Below are positions 24,801 through 36,800 of a stretch of DNA of 64,000 bases, piece after piece. The notes under the pieces were generated by a model. The model worked only from the letters and a program-made list of their open reading frames with translations. It was not told where the DNA came from and did not search any database. A program made the translations under genes and the position numbers. This stretch comes from Miscanthus floridulus. Its lineage: Eukaryota > Streptophyta > Magnoliopsida > Poales > Poaceae. The stretch lies in the NCBI RefSeq assembly GCF_019320115.1, contig NC_089591.1, forward strand, positions 16,129,169 through 16,193,168. Reading direction: 5' to 3'. The first letter of the stretch is position 1, and every line of letters begins with the position of its first letter.

Positions 24801-27800
24801 AAGACGCACATGACGACCTAATTGACATGCATGACAGACAGTAGTAGTATCATGACAACAAGTAGGAAGACTCGACGCAAGCTTGGAGAGGGCCTCGTGT
24901 CCAGGATGACCGAGGCGGCGATGCCAAAGTGAAGACTCGGAGGCGGCGACCAAGGATTGAGCAGCTGGCAGCCGGAGAGGGTACAACGGTCCAGAGCTAT
25001 TGCACCTGACGATCACGTTCCGAGACAGAAGATCCTTCACAGAACACCCAGTCGGATCAAACTCAACAGAACAATTGTTATCAATAGTGAACTGGCGAAC
25101 ATAAATTAGGTTCTTAATAAGTTGTGGGGAAACCAGCACATTATTAAGACGTAAAAGATGGTGGAATAACTGTAGAGCCAGTGGATGTAACGGGGAGTAA
25201 GGATCCTGTTACCGACAATAATGGACGATGGAGTAGGATACCGCGAGGAAGTAGTATGTGAAAGCGAATTGGAATGTGATGACATGTGAGAGGTTGCACC
25301 TGAATCGAAGTACCAGTCATTGTTGTTTTGTGGTTGCTGCAGCGTCATGGTGCTGAATGTCGATGCCTAGAGATTGCTGATCCCATGTAGGAAGTCCAGC
25401 GTGTGGCTGGTAGTAGCCGGGGGGTGGTGTAGTCCAAGACCTGGCATTCTCCAGGACCGGGGGAGGCACAGCATGCTGTTGAAGAGGCTGCTAGGCCAGC
25501 AGAGCGTGCTGAGGGGTGCCAGGCAGTGGCTCAAGTGGAGGCCGCTGCCCAGGCTGTGGTCCAGGCCACATTTGGATGGCCCCGGCCCACGGGCGGTAGA
25601 AGGAGGGCCATGGCGCGCCCTGTCCACAAAAGGGCGCGCTGGACTGGGCACCTGGCTGCGTGCCAGTGGGTGTCGGTTTGCCACCAGCACCGTCGCGCCG
25701 GTCGCCGCGTTTTCCGCGGCGGTTCTTGGAGGGAGCAGGGCCACCCCTGGAGCCTGCGCTGGAGGCTGCAGGCTGCTTAACAACAGGAGGACGCGACGGG
25801 GCTGACGTAGTGGTGGAGGCGGTGAGTGCTGTCGATTGAGACGACGACGTGTTCTTCATCGTCAGCTCCTCCAGGAGGAGGTCAGCCTTCGCGTCCATGA
25901 ACGTGGGGAAGGGGCGCCCTCGCCGGAGATGCATGCCGACGGTCTTGAAGCGCTCATTCAGACCGCGAATGAGGTTGAGGACGAGGGTGCGGTCGGTGAC
26001 GACTTCACCTAAGTCACCAAGCGTGTCCGCCATGCGCTTGAGCTCCTTGCAGTAATTGGTGATGGACATATCACCTTGAACGAAGTTGCGGAGCTTGGCG
26101 TCGAGGAGGAGGGCGCGTGTCTTGCGGTTATTGAAGAACTGGGACTCCACGGCGCACCAAGTGTCGCGGGCAGTGGAGTTGCACGCTGAGATCGTCGCAG
26201 CGAGGTCGTCGGAGATGGTGCAGAGGATCCATGACTTGACAACGCAATCCATGCGTTGCCAGTCAGGGAAACCAGGCGCCGGTAAGTCCTGTAGGACATG
26301 GTGTTGAAGGGAATACTTCCCAACGATGAGGAGGAACTGATCGCGCCACCGATTGAAATTGCCGGCATTGAGGTCGAGAACAACCGTGACAAGATTGCGG
26401 ATGTTCTGGACCGCAACAGCCCGGGAGTGGATTTCTCAGACTTTCAGTCCAGTTGTGAAGCCTGCAACAGTTCGCACCGTGCTTTCTCTGGCTCTGTCTC
26501 ACCAGTGGCCCGTGCACCAGCTCGATGTGAAGAATGCCTTCCTACATGGCAATTTGTCAGAGACAGTGTATTGTGTACAGCCGTCTGGTTTTGAGGATCC
26601 TACCCACCCGGATTTCGTGTGTCAGCTCAACAAGTTCTTGTATGGGTTGAAGCAGGCTCCTCGCGCTTGGTACAGTCGGTTCGCCACTTTTCTGTTGTCT
26701 CTCGGGTTTGTCGAAGCCAAGTCAGACACCTTGCTCTTCATCTACAGGCGCGGCTCAGATATTGCTTATCTCCTCTTGTATGTGGATGACATCGTCCTCA
26801 CAGCCTCCTCCTCGGGTCTCCTTCGACGGATCATTTCGGCCCTCCAATAGGAGTTCTCAATGAAGGATCTTGGCAAACTGCATCACTTTCTCGGTATGCA
26901 TGTTCAGCAGTGTGGTGACGGTCTCTTCCTTTCGCAGCGGCAGTATATCTTGGACCGTGCCGGGATGGCTGAGTGTAAGCCGTGTTCTACTCTAGTCGAC
27001 ACAAACCCCAAGGTTGCAGCTGCTGATGGCCCTCCTGTGGCTGATGCAACAGATTATAGAAGTCTTGCTGGCGCATTACAGTATCTGACCTTCACACGGC
27101 CTGACATCGCCTATGCTGTCCAGCAAGTCTGCCTTCACATGCATGACCCACGGGAACCACACTTGGCAGCACTCAAGCGCATCCTTCACTATGTTCGGGG
27201 CACTCTCCACTTGGGTCTACTGTTGCGGCCATCTCCTGCCACTGATCTTGTGGTCTACACTGACGCTGATTGGGCTGGTTGCCCTGACATGCGCAAGTCC
27301 ACCTCGGGCTACGCTGTGTTTCTCGGTGATAATCTCGTCTCCTAGGTCATCCAAGCGTTAGAATACAGTCTCCAGATCCAGTGCTAAAGCTGAGTACCGC
27401 GCGGTGGCCAACGGTGTTGCTGAGGCCTCTTGGCTGCGTCAGCTCTTGCTCGAGCTCCATGCCCCCCCTTCGGCGTGCTACTTTGGTCTATTGTGACAAC
27501 ATTAGCGCCGTCTACATGTCCTCCAACCCGGTTTAGCATCAGCGCACCAAGCACATCGAGATTGACCTCCATTTCGTTCGGGAGAAGGTTGCTGCTGGTA
27601 ATGTTCATGTCCTGCATGTGCCAACCTCATCCCAATATGCGGACATCTTCACCAAAGGTCTTCCATCTTCGGTCTTAGAGTTCAGGTCCAGCCTGAACGT
27701 GCGCGGTGGCGACGATCAGACTGCGGGGGCGTGTTAGACTGCTATATTATGGGCTGTAGCTTGGGCTATTAGCATTACTGTATGGGCTGTTACGCCCTGG

Positions 27801-30800
27801 GCTTGGGGCTGTAGGCGCCCCTTGGGGTTTTATGGTAGATGATCTTGGTTTAGGCAAGGATCACCGTTGATTGGGTGTTTCTATAAACCCTTGACAATCC
27901 TTGCCTATATATTGTACTCATTTGGTACCTCCATAATCAATCTACTAAGTTTTTCCCGAGCCATCTCTTCTTTCAGATTTTAAATCTTTTTCTCTATTGT
28001 AGAGTCGGCATCTTGAAGTTCAGTTGCTTTGTGATCAATATGGCAATGTAGCAGCACTTCACAGTCGTGATTGCAGTGTGCAACGGCGACACCAGAAGGT
28101 CTGCCCTCCACCCACTCAGCCATAAACACCAAATTATAGAACCATGCATTTTGTTATGCGATCTATTTCTCAATTGTAGTTCCATTCACATTTTTCTACA
28201 ACAGATTATTGAAGAAGGCCCAGTTACTGTTGCGCCTCGTGAGACAGTTAAAGCACTTGAGCAGGCAGCAAGGAGGCTTGCTAAGGCTGTGGGTTATGTT
28301 GGTGCTGCTACTGTTGAGTATCTTTACAGCATGGAAACTGGAGAATACTATTTTCTGGAGCTTAATCCCCGACTACAGGTTTGCTACTTGAACATCATTT
28401 GACTAATTAACCTGTCGGGGAATCCTTTACAATTTTAAATTATCTCCATGCAGGTCGAGCATCCAGTCACCGAGTGGATAGCTGAAGTAAATCTGCCTGC
28501 AGCTCAAGTTGCTGTTGGAATGGGCATACCTCTTTGGCAGATTCCAGGTAATTACCAATTCACCAACTTATTTAGTTCCTTATTAGTTTATTCTCTAATC
28601 TGTCTACTTATGTAGAAATCAGACGTTTCTATGGAATGGACTATGGAGGAGGGTATGATATTTGGAGGAAAACAGCAGCTCTTGCTACACCATTTAATTT
28701 TGATGAAGTAGATTCTCAATGGCCAAAGGGCCATTGTGTAGCAGTTAGAATTACTAGTGAGGACCCAGATGACGGTTTCAAACCTACTGGCGGGAAAGTG
28801 AAGGTAAGATTTCGAGATGACAGATGTATTATATATAGTTCAAACAGATTCAGTTTGGTTAAGTGACCAGGTCTTGATATTTTGTCTTTCAGGAGATAAG
28901 TTTTAAAGCGAAGCCTAATGTTTGGGCCTACTTCTCAGTAAAGGTAACTTGTTAACTTTGTTACACTGTCACATTATTCTTCATTGTGCTGATAGTTTGG
29001 ATGGGACTCTTCGTACTTTAACCATTCATCGTCTCATTTAGCTGAGCAAATATTTGCACTGACTCCCCTTTTTATCTGCTTTCAGTCTGGTGGAGGCATT
29101 CATGAATTTGCTGATTCTCAGTTTGGTATGTGTAAATCAAGAATATTCTTCTTTGTAATCTGTATTGGTCCTCATTTTTTAAATATTGCTCTTTCCGTTA
29201 CAGGACATGTTTTTGCATATGGACTCTCTAGATCAGCAGCAATAACAAACATGGCTCTTGCATTAAAAGAGATTCAAATTCGTGGAGAAATTCATTCAAA
29301 TGTTGATTACACTGTTGACCTCTTAAATGTAAGAAATATTAACCACCTTCTGAATCCCCGTTTTCATTATGCTGATTCGTATCACTATGTTTGATTTTCC
29401 ATTATGGCTAAACCTGTGGTGCTATTTCCCTATTATTCCAGGCTTCAGACTTCAGAGAAAACAAGATTCACACTGGTTGGCTGGATACCAGAATAGCTAT
29501 GCGTGTTCAAGCTGAGAGGCCCCCATGGTATATTTCAGTGGTTGGAGGTGCTTTATATGTAAGATAAAGAAATTATGCTAACATATTTTGTCAGGCTACT
29601 GTGAAAAACATACCAATGTAAGGTCTAATTTAAATAATTGTCGCATGCTACAGAAAACAGTAACCACCAATGCAGCCACTGTTTCTGAATATGTTAGTTA
29701 TCTCACCAAGGGCCAGATTCCACCAAAGGTATGTTTTGTAGGATTAACTCTGGATATTTTTTAAGGTGGAAAATGGTTGACGAATAATATTTATATGCAG
29801 CATATATCCCTTGTCAATTCTACAGTTAGTTTGAATATAGAAGGGAGCAAATACACAGTAAGTTTGACATTCCATAATGGAACTTATTTTAGTTGTAACA
29901 TAATTTAGACATCATTCTGAGTTTCGTCTGCATTGTGTTGTAGATTGAAACTGTAAGGACTGGACATGGTAGCTACAGGTTGCGAATGAATGATTCAACA
30001 GTTGAAGCGAATGTACAATCTTTATGTGATGGTGGCCTCTTAATGCAGGTAACCTGTTCTATCTTTTATGCTTTATTATTAATTAGTTGGATAAATGGTT
30101 TCAATTTCATGGCGATTCTGATTGTTGAACTGCAATGGCTCCAGTTGGATGGAAACAGCCATGTAATTTATGCAGAAGAAGAAGCTGGTGGTACAAGGCT
30201 TCAGATTGATGGAAAGACATGCTTGTTGCAGGTAAATACTCCCTTCCTCCTTTATATTCTTGGTGTCTGATTGGGCAACTTCTGCTAGATTTATCTGTAT
30301 CATATCATTTATTATTGCATTTCACTCCACTACCTTATCTTTAAAAGATGGGTTCTGTTGTTTGCTTCTGCAGGAGACATCACATAAGAAAATTGTGACT
30401 AATCCTTGTTTTCTTGCAGAATGACCATGATCCATCAAAGTTATTAGCTGAGACACCCTGCAAACTTCTTCGTTTCTTGGTTGCTGATGGTGCTCATGTT
30501 GATGCGGATGTACCATATGCCGAAGTTGAGGTTATGAAGATGTGCATGCCTCTCCTGTCACCTGCTTCTGGTGTCGTTCATTGTATGATGTCTGAGGGCC
30601 AGGCGTTGCAGGTTATATTCTTACATGTCCATTCCTTGCATTGTGCTTTCATCACATAATATTTCATGTAACATTTGTCAAATTACATTTGTTTTAGGCT
30701 GGTGATCTTATAGCAAGGCTGGATCTTGATGACCCTTCTGCTGTGAAAAGGGCTGAACCATTTGATGGAGTATTTCCACAAATGGCGTTCCCTGTTGCTG

Positions 30801-33800
30801 CCTCTAGTCAAGTACACAAAAGATATGCTGCAAGTTTGAATGCTGCTCGAATGGTCCTTGCAGGATATGAGCACAATATCAATGAAGTAAACATTCCATC
30901 TTATTGTCACCACATTCCGTTTATTTTCTTTGTTTTTCTTGTGTTTCCTTTACTTATAATTAAAATATGTTTTGTGTATGTTTATATGAGTTATGGGTTA
31001 GATTGGGTGCCTTTTTTTTCCCTGTACTGATAACTTTTGGTTCCAAATGTTCTACCATAGTGTATGCTTTATCTTCTAGTTTCACAATTTCCAATGTACT
31101 TCTTTGATTTGAAGTTATTGCACTTTGGTGTCTATCTCATTAACTCCTTAGCACTTAGTTATCCATTATCAACTGATTCTTGTTAAGCTTTTATTCTTTT
31201 CAGGTCGTTCAAGATTTGGTATGCTGCCTGGACAACCCTGAGCTTCCTTTCCTACAGTGGGATGAACTTATGTCTGTTCTAGCAACGAGGCTTCCAAGAA
31301 ATCTCAAGAGTGAGGTATGAGACAGTTGGCAAGATATAGCCAATCTGAATTGAAGGAAAGATGATTCATTTTAGTAGATATATTATCTTAATTTTACATG
31401 TTGGCTTACGTTGATGGCAGAAAAAGCCATCAGAGAAACTGTGATATTTTATAACATTAGTTTGCACCGTGTTATGCTCATAAATGAACCTGACAATGGT
31501 TTGGGCCGGAACCAGTTTCCATGGTTTGGTTTCCTTGTTGGTCCAATTCGATTGGGGTGAAAACGGGCTGAGCAAGCTGGTGGGCTGGTTCGGTCTGAGT
31601 TATTACTTAGAGTAGTTCGCGTGCCCTTGAACCCGGCTTGATCCGCTTGTTTTTTCATCCGGAACAGTGTTTTCTCTCACAACATTTCATCCTAGAACAG
31701 TGTTTTTCATCCACTTTCCTCCAAAAACCCTCCAGCCGAACGGGGCCGAAGGGCTTTTGGAGGAAAGTGGATGAAAATCACTGTTCTGGATGAAATGTTG
31801 TGAGAGAAAAGTTTGGTTTTGGACTGAGTGTTTTGGCTTGCTAACGGGCTGAAGCCATGGTTCCAACCAAGCATCACACCACGGTCCAGCTGCAGCCCCA
31901 TCTGTGTCCACTAGCATTCCTATTGTATTACTAGATTTGTTTTTGTATAGGAAAACGGCCATAAAGCGTAGCATGACGTCATGCTGATGTCGACAAGCTA
32001 GGAACGAAGCAGAGCACACAGCACTCAGCCGGCTGCTTGCTCCGCACCGTGCAGCAGCGCATGTCGCACGCGCGCACATGTGGGAGAACGCGCACGGATG
32101 TCCGCGCTCGGCTCGGCCACGCCCGGGGCCCCGCGGTCGCCGGAGCTGCTGGCAGCGGCGTAAATGGCGGCGCATGGCCGGACAGAGGAGAGGCTCGTGC
32201 TGCACTGCTTGGGCTTCGCTAGCCTCAAGACCTCCGGGGCCGTCAAGCTCGAGGACGCCGCGGCGCTTGCGTGCTCTCTGCCCAGGCTCCGCTCTCTCCT
32301 ACCTGCTCGCCATCCTCTCTGCCTTCAGTGACCTGCGGGAGTTCATCAGTTCAGCGCCCGGAGCTGCGTCGGCTTTGATGACAAGGACGAGGAGTGCTCA
32401 GGCAAGGGGCCAGGATCCAGCGGTTCGACGTCGGAGAGTCCAAGTTGTGGACGAGCTAGAGAACGAGTTCGCTGGCGGTGGTGGTTTCTGTGACTCGACC
32501 TACGTTGACGTGATGTGATCTCTGTCTGAACCATTCCACGATGACAGTTTGAAGTCGGTTTCGAATCCCGGTTTTAAGCTGTGGATTGGCCTTGTTTGGA
32601 TTTAAGAACACTATAGTTCGGCGTGGACTGGTTTTGGAGGGGGAACGAGTGGGGTGGGGTGGATTGGGGATTTGAAGGCAGATGTGAACGTGATTAGTTT
32701 GGTTTGGTTATGGTCTGAATCACGGTAGCAGGTTTACTCATAAACCCTGTAGTTTGCTGCAGTTTGTTTTGTAAAATTTGAAATTGTATTGATTGTTAAA
32801 TTGAAAACTGAGAATTTTTCACTCTACCATTTTACCAGAAGGTGAATCTTTCACTAAGTTTGTTTTGATTCTGTGATTGTAGTTCTTCTGGTATGTTGCA
32901 TAATCCTTTTTTATTCTAGTTCTGATGTTTTTATCTTTTATGCATGCAGTTAGAGGATAAATACAAGGAATACAAGTTGAATTTTTACCGTGGGAAAAAC
33001 GTGGACTTCCCATCCAAGTTGCTAAGAGACATCATTGAGGTCGGTTATGTTTCTTTTGTGGTATCTCTTAAACTGTTTGCTATTGTCTTAACTAGTGTTT
33101 TCTCTGTAGGAAAATCTTGCATATGGTTCAGAGAAGGAAAAGGCTACAAATGAGAGGCTTGTTGAGCCTCTTACGAACCTACTGAAGTCATATGAGGGTG
33201 GGAGAGAAAGTCATGCACATTTTATTGCCAAGTCCCTTTTCGAGGAGTATCTTACGGTGGAAGAACTTTTCAGTGATGGCATTCAGGTTATTGTACACGA
33301 CAAGACTGAACAGATCAGTATTATTAGAAAAAGCACAAAAAATGTTCACTCCTTTCCATTCTCTTAGTTAGGAGAAACTTTTTGCATGACTAGCTGGAAT
33401 TTACTCGAACAATCTGACTTGTTTTTTTTTCTCTAATTTTGTCATGGCAGTCTGATGTGATTGAAACCTTGCGTCATCAGCACAGTAAAGACCTGCAGAA
33501 GGTTGTAGACATTGTGTTGTCTCACCAGGTAAATTTCTTTATGGCTGATGACTTTTATGCAAATGATTAGTGAAACAATCTTTGTTATTGATAGTGTGAT
33601 TTTATTCACAGGGTGTGAGAAACAAAGCTAAGCTTGTAACAGCACTTATGGAAAAGCTGGTTTATCCAAATCCTGTTGCTTACAGGGATCTGTTGGTTCG
33701 CTTTTCTTCCCTCAATCATAAAAGATATTATAAGGTGCAGTGATTAGAAATAACCTAGACATTCCCCTTATAATTTATTTTGATGTTTTATCTAATGAAT

Positions 33801-36800
33801 TCCATGCATCTTAATAAACACAGTTGGCCCTTAAAGCAAGTGAACTTCTTGAACAAACCAAACTAAGTGAACTCCGTGCAAGCATTGCAAGAAGCCTTTC
33901 AGATCTGGGGATGCATAAGGGAGACATGACTATTAAGGATAGCATGGAAGATTTAGTCTCTGCCCCATTGCCTGTTGAAGATGCTCTTATTTCTTTGTTT
34001 GATTACAGTGATCCAACTGTTCAGCAGAAAGTGATTGAGACATACATATCACGATTGTACCAGGTATTATATCAACTAACTTGATGTTTTTCATAGTCCC
34101 ACTAAGCATATCTGATATGTTAGATGCCCTAATGACATGGAATGCTCATCTCTTCATTTCACATGAAGTAATATTGAGAAATGAGATGCTGATGATTGAC
34201 TGAATTAACTGGGTGTGAAAAATTGTGATCTCCCAACTTGTTAATGCACAATGTTCTGGCTAACTTGCCAATATATATTTTTTTTCAGCCTCATCTTGTG
34301 AAGGATAGTATCCAAATGAAATTCAAGGAATCTGGTGCTATTGCTTTTTGGGAATTTTCTGAAGGGCATGTTGATACTAGAAATGGACATGGGGCTATTC
34401 TTGGTGGGAAGAGATGGGGTGCCATGGTCGTCCTCAAATCACTTGAATCTGCATCAACAGCCATTGTGGCTGCATTGAAGGATTCAGCACAGTACAACAG
34501 CTCTGAGGGCAACACGATGCACATTGCATTATTGAGTGCTGAAAATGAAAGTAATATGAGTGGAATAAGGTTTGTTCATGTGCAATATTAGGTCGAAAGG
34601 AGTTTTTGTTTAAGTTGTGTAACTCTTTTTTAATTGAGTCCATTTGTTTCAGCAGTGATGATCAAGCTCAACATAGGATGGAAAAGCTTACCAAGATACT
34701 GAAGGATACTAGTGTTGCAAGTGATCTCCGAGCTGCTGGTTTGAAGGTTATAAGTTGCATTGTTCAAAGAGATGAAGCTCGCATGCCAATGCGCCACACA
34801 TTCCTCTGGTTGGATGAAAAGAGTTGTTATGAAGAAGAGCAAATTCTCCGGCATGTGGAGCCTCCCCTCTCTGCACTGCTTGAATTGGTCTGTTTATCAA
34901 AATAACTGCATGCTTGTTTGCTACATTCTGTTATTATGCTTTGCTTATTTTCTTCACTATACTTATTTTGCCTATTATGAATACAGGATAAGTTGAAAGT
35001 GAAAGGATACAATGAAATGAAGTATACTCCGTCACGTGATCGTCAATGGCATATCTACACACTAAGAAATACTGAAAACCCCAAAATGATTGCATAGGGT
35101 ATTTTTCCGAACTATTGTCAGGCAACCCAATGCAGGCAACAAGTTTACATCGGCTCAGGTCAGCGATACTGAAGTAGGAGGTCCCAAAGATTCTCTGTCA
35201 TTCACATCGAATAGCATCTTAAGATCATTGATGACTGCTATAGAAGAATTAGAGCTTCATGCGATTAGGACAGGTCATTCTCACATGTATTTGTGCATAC
35301 TGAAAGAGCAAAAGCTTCTTGATCTCATTCCATTTTCAGGGTAAGTGTGCACATAATCCTATTCAGGAAATGTTTATGCGTTGACTATTATATCGGTCTC
35401 CTTAACAAGCTTTTCATATTACTCAGGAGTACAATTGTTGATGTTGGCCAAGATGAAGCTACTGCTTGTTCACTTTTAAAATCAATGGCTTTGAAGACTA
35501 CATGACCTTGTTGGTGCAAGGATGCATCATCTGTCCTGTATGCCAGTGGGAGGTGAAACTCAAGTTGGATTGTGATGGGCCTGCAAGTGGTACCTGGAGA
35601 GTTGTAACTACAAATGTTACTAGTCGCACCTGCACCATTGATGTAAGTTGTCCCTACTGTTTTAGTATTCTGTATATCACACACATGAAAATATAAGTCA
35701 ATGTGTGGTTCTTATATTCCGAACTGCCATCCATGTCATTATGTTCTGAAGCACATAGTACTTCTAATGGTTTTAGATCTACCGAGAAGTGGAAGATACA
35801 GAATCGCAGAAGTTAGTATACCATTCAACCACTTCGGCAGCTGGTCCTGGTCCGTTGCATGGTGTTGCACTGAATAATCCATATCAACCTTTAAGTGTGA
35901 TTGATCTAAAGCGCTGCTCTGCTAGGAACAACAGAACAACATATTGCTACGATTTTCCGCTGGTGAGTTGACCGCCCACCCCTTCAGTGAATACACATCT
36001 GTAGTTATTTTGAACCTAAGCTGATAATGACGGAAAAAAATGTAGGCATTTGAAACTGCACTGCAGAAGTCATGGCAGTCCAACGGCTCTAGTGTTTCTG
36101 AAGGCAGTGAAAATAGTAAATCCTACGTGAAGGCAACTGAGCTGGTGTTTGCTGAAAAACATGGGTCCTGGGGCACTCCTATAATTCCCATGGAACGTCC
36201 TGCTGGGCTCAATGACATTGGTATGGTCGCTTGGATCTTGGAGATGTCAACACCTGAATTTCCCAATGGCAGGCAGATTATTGTTGTAGCAAATGATATT
36301 ACTTTCAGAGCTGGATCATTCGGCCCAAGGGAAGATGCATTTTTTGAAGCTGTCACCAACCTGTCTTGCGAAAGGAAACTTCCCCTTATATACTTGGCAG
36401 CAAACTCTGGTGCTAGGATTGGCATAGCTGATGAAGTAAAATCTTGCTTCCGTGTTGGGTGGTCTGACGAAGGCAGCCCTGAACGAGGGTTTCAGTACAT
36501 CTATCTGACTGAAGAAGACTATGCTCGTATTAGCTCTTCTGTTATAGCACATAAGCTGCAGCTAGATAGCGGTGAAATTAGGTGGATTATTGACTCTGTT
36601 GTGGGCAAGGAGGATGGGCTTGGTGTTGAGAACATACATGGAAGTGCTGCTATCGCCAGTGCTTATTCTAGGGCATATGAGGAGACATTTACACTTACAT
36701 TTGTGACTGGACGGACTGTAGGAATAGGAGCTTATCTTGCTCGACTTGGTATACGGTGCATACAGCGTCTTGACCAGCCTATTATTTTAACAGGGTTTTC

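Larger units (their letters stand above)
24510..27975 (+). mobile_element. Copia retrotransposon with inverted internal half (Copia-3)
   Basis: Both LTRs are in direct orientation (24510-24749 and 27732-27975), flanked by a perfect GATTT duplication (24505-24509, 27976-27980). A primer site (TGGTATCAGAGC) follows the left LTR and a purine-rich tract (CTGCGGGGGCG) precedes the right one. Between them, gag, protease and the GAG-pre-integrase region lie on the minus strand (about 24763-26438), while reverse transcriptase and RNase H lie on the plus strand (about 26438-27700). The integrase core is absent. The short LTR and RT type fit an Ale/Hopscotch-like Copia lineage (inference). The element is dead but young by LTR similarity. 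Confidence 0.9.
23933..28002 (+). other. ACC1: ACC1 intron 7, expanded to 4.07 kb by a Copia insertion
   Basis: The donor CAG/GTTAGT at 23933 and acceptor TTGTAG at 28002 are intact, and exons 7 and 8 join in phase zero. Without the 3466-base element and its 5-base duplication the intron would be about 600 bases, close to its neighbours in scale. The 3' LTR ends only 27 bases before the acceptor, so the pyrimidine tract (TTTTTCTCTATTG) is host sequence but the branch point may lie in or next to the LTR. Confidence 0.85.
22739..29328 (+). other. ACC1: ACC1 biotin carboxylase domain (exons 4-14)
   Basis: Exons 4 to 14 encode about residues 87-619. The domain begins at [19 protein letters not shown] (exon 4). 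It includes the ATP-grasp glycine loop [12 protein letters not shown] (exon 6), the EGPVTVAP and [15 protein letters not shown] segments (exons 9-10) that hold Mg-ATP and biotin-site residues, and [12 protein letters not shown] (exon 11). It uses ATP and bicarbonate to carboxylate biotin. No frame defect or missing catalytic motif is visible. The coding frame is interrupted only by introns; intron 7 carries a 3.5 kb retrotransposon. Confidence 0.9.

Noticed and set aside
32037..32518. Possible gene in ACC1 intron 22
   Set aside because: Frames on both strands are similar in length and none shows a recognisable domain or start context. Kept only as an unexplained GC-rich block.
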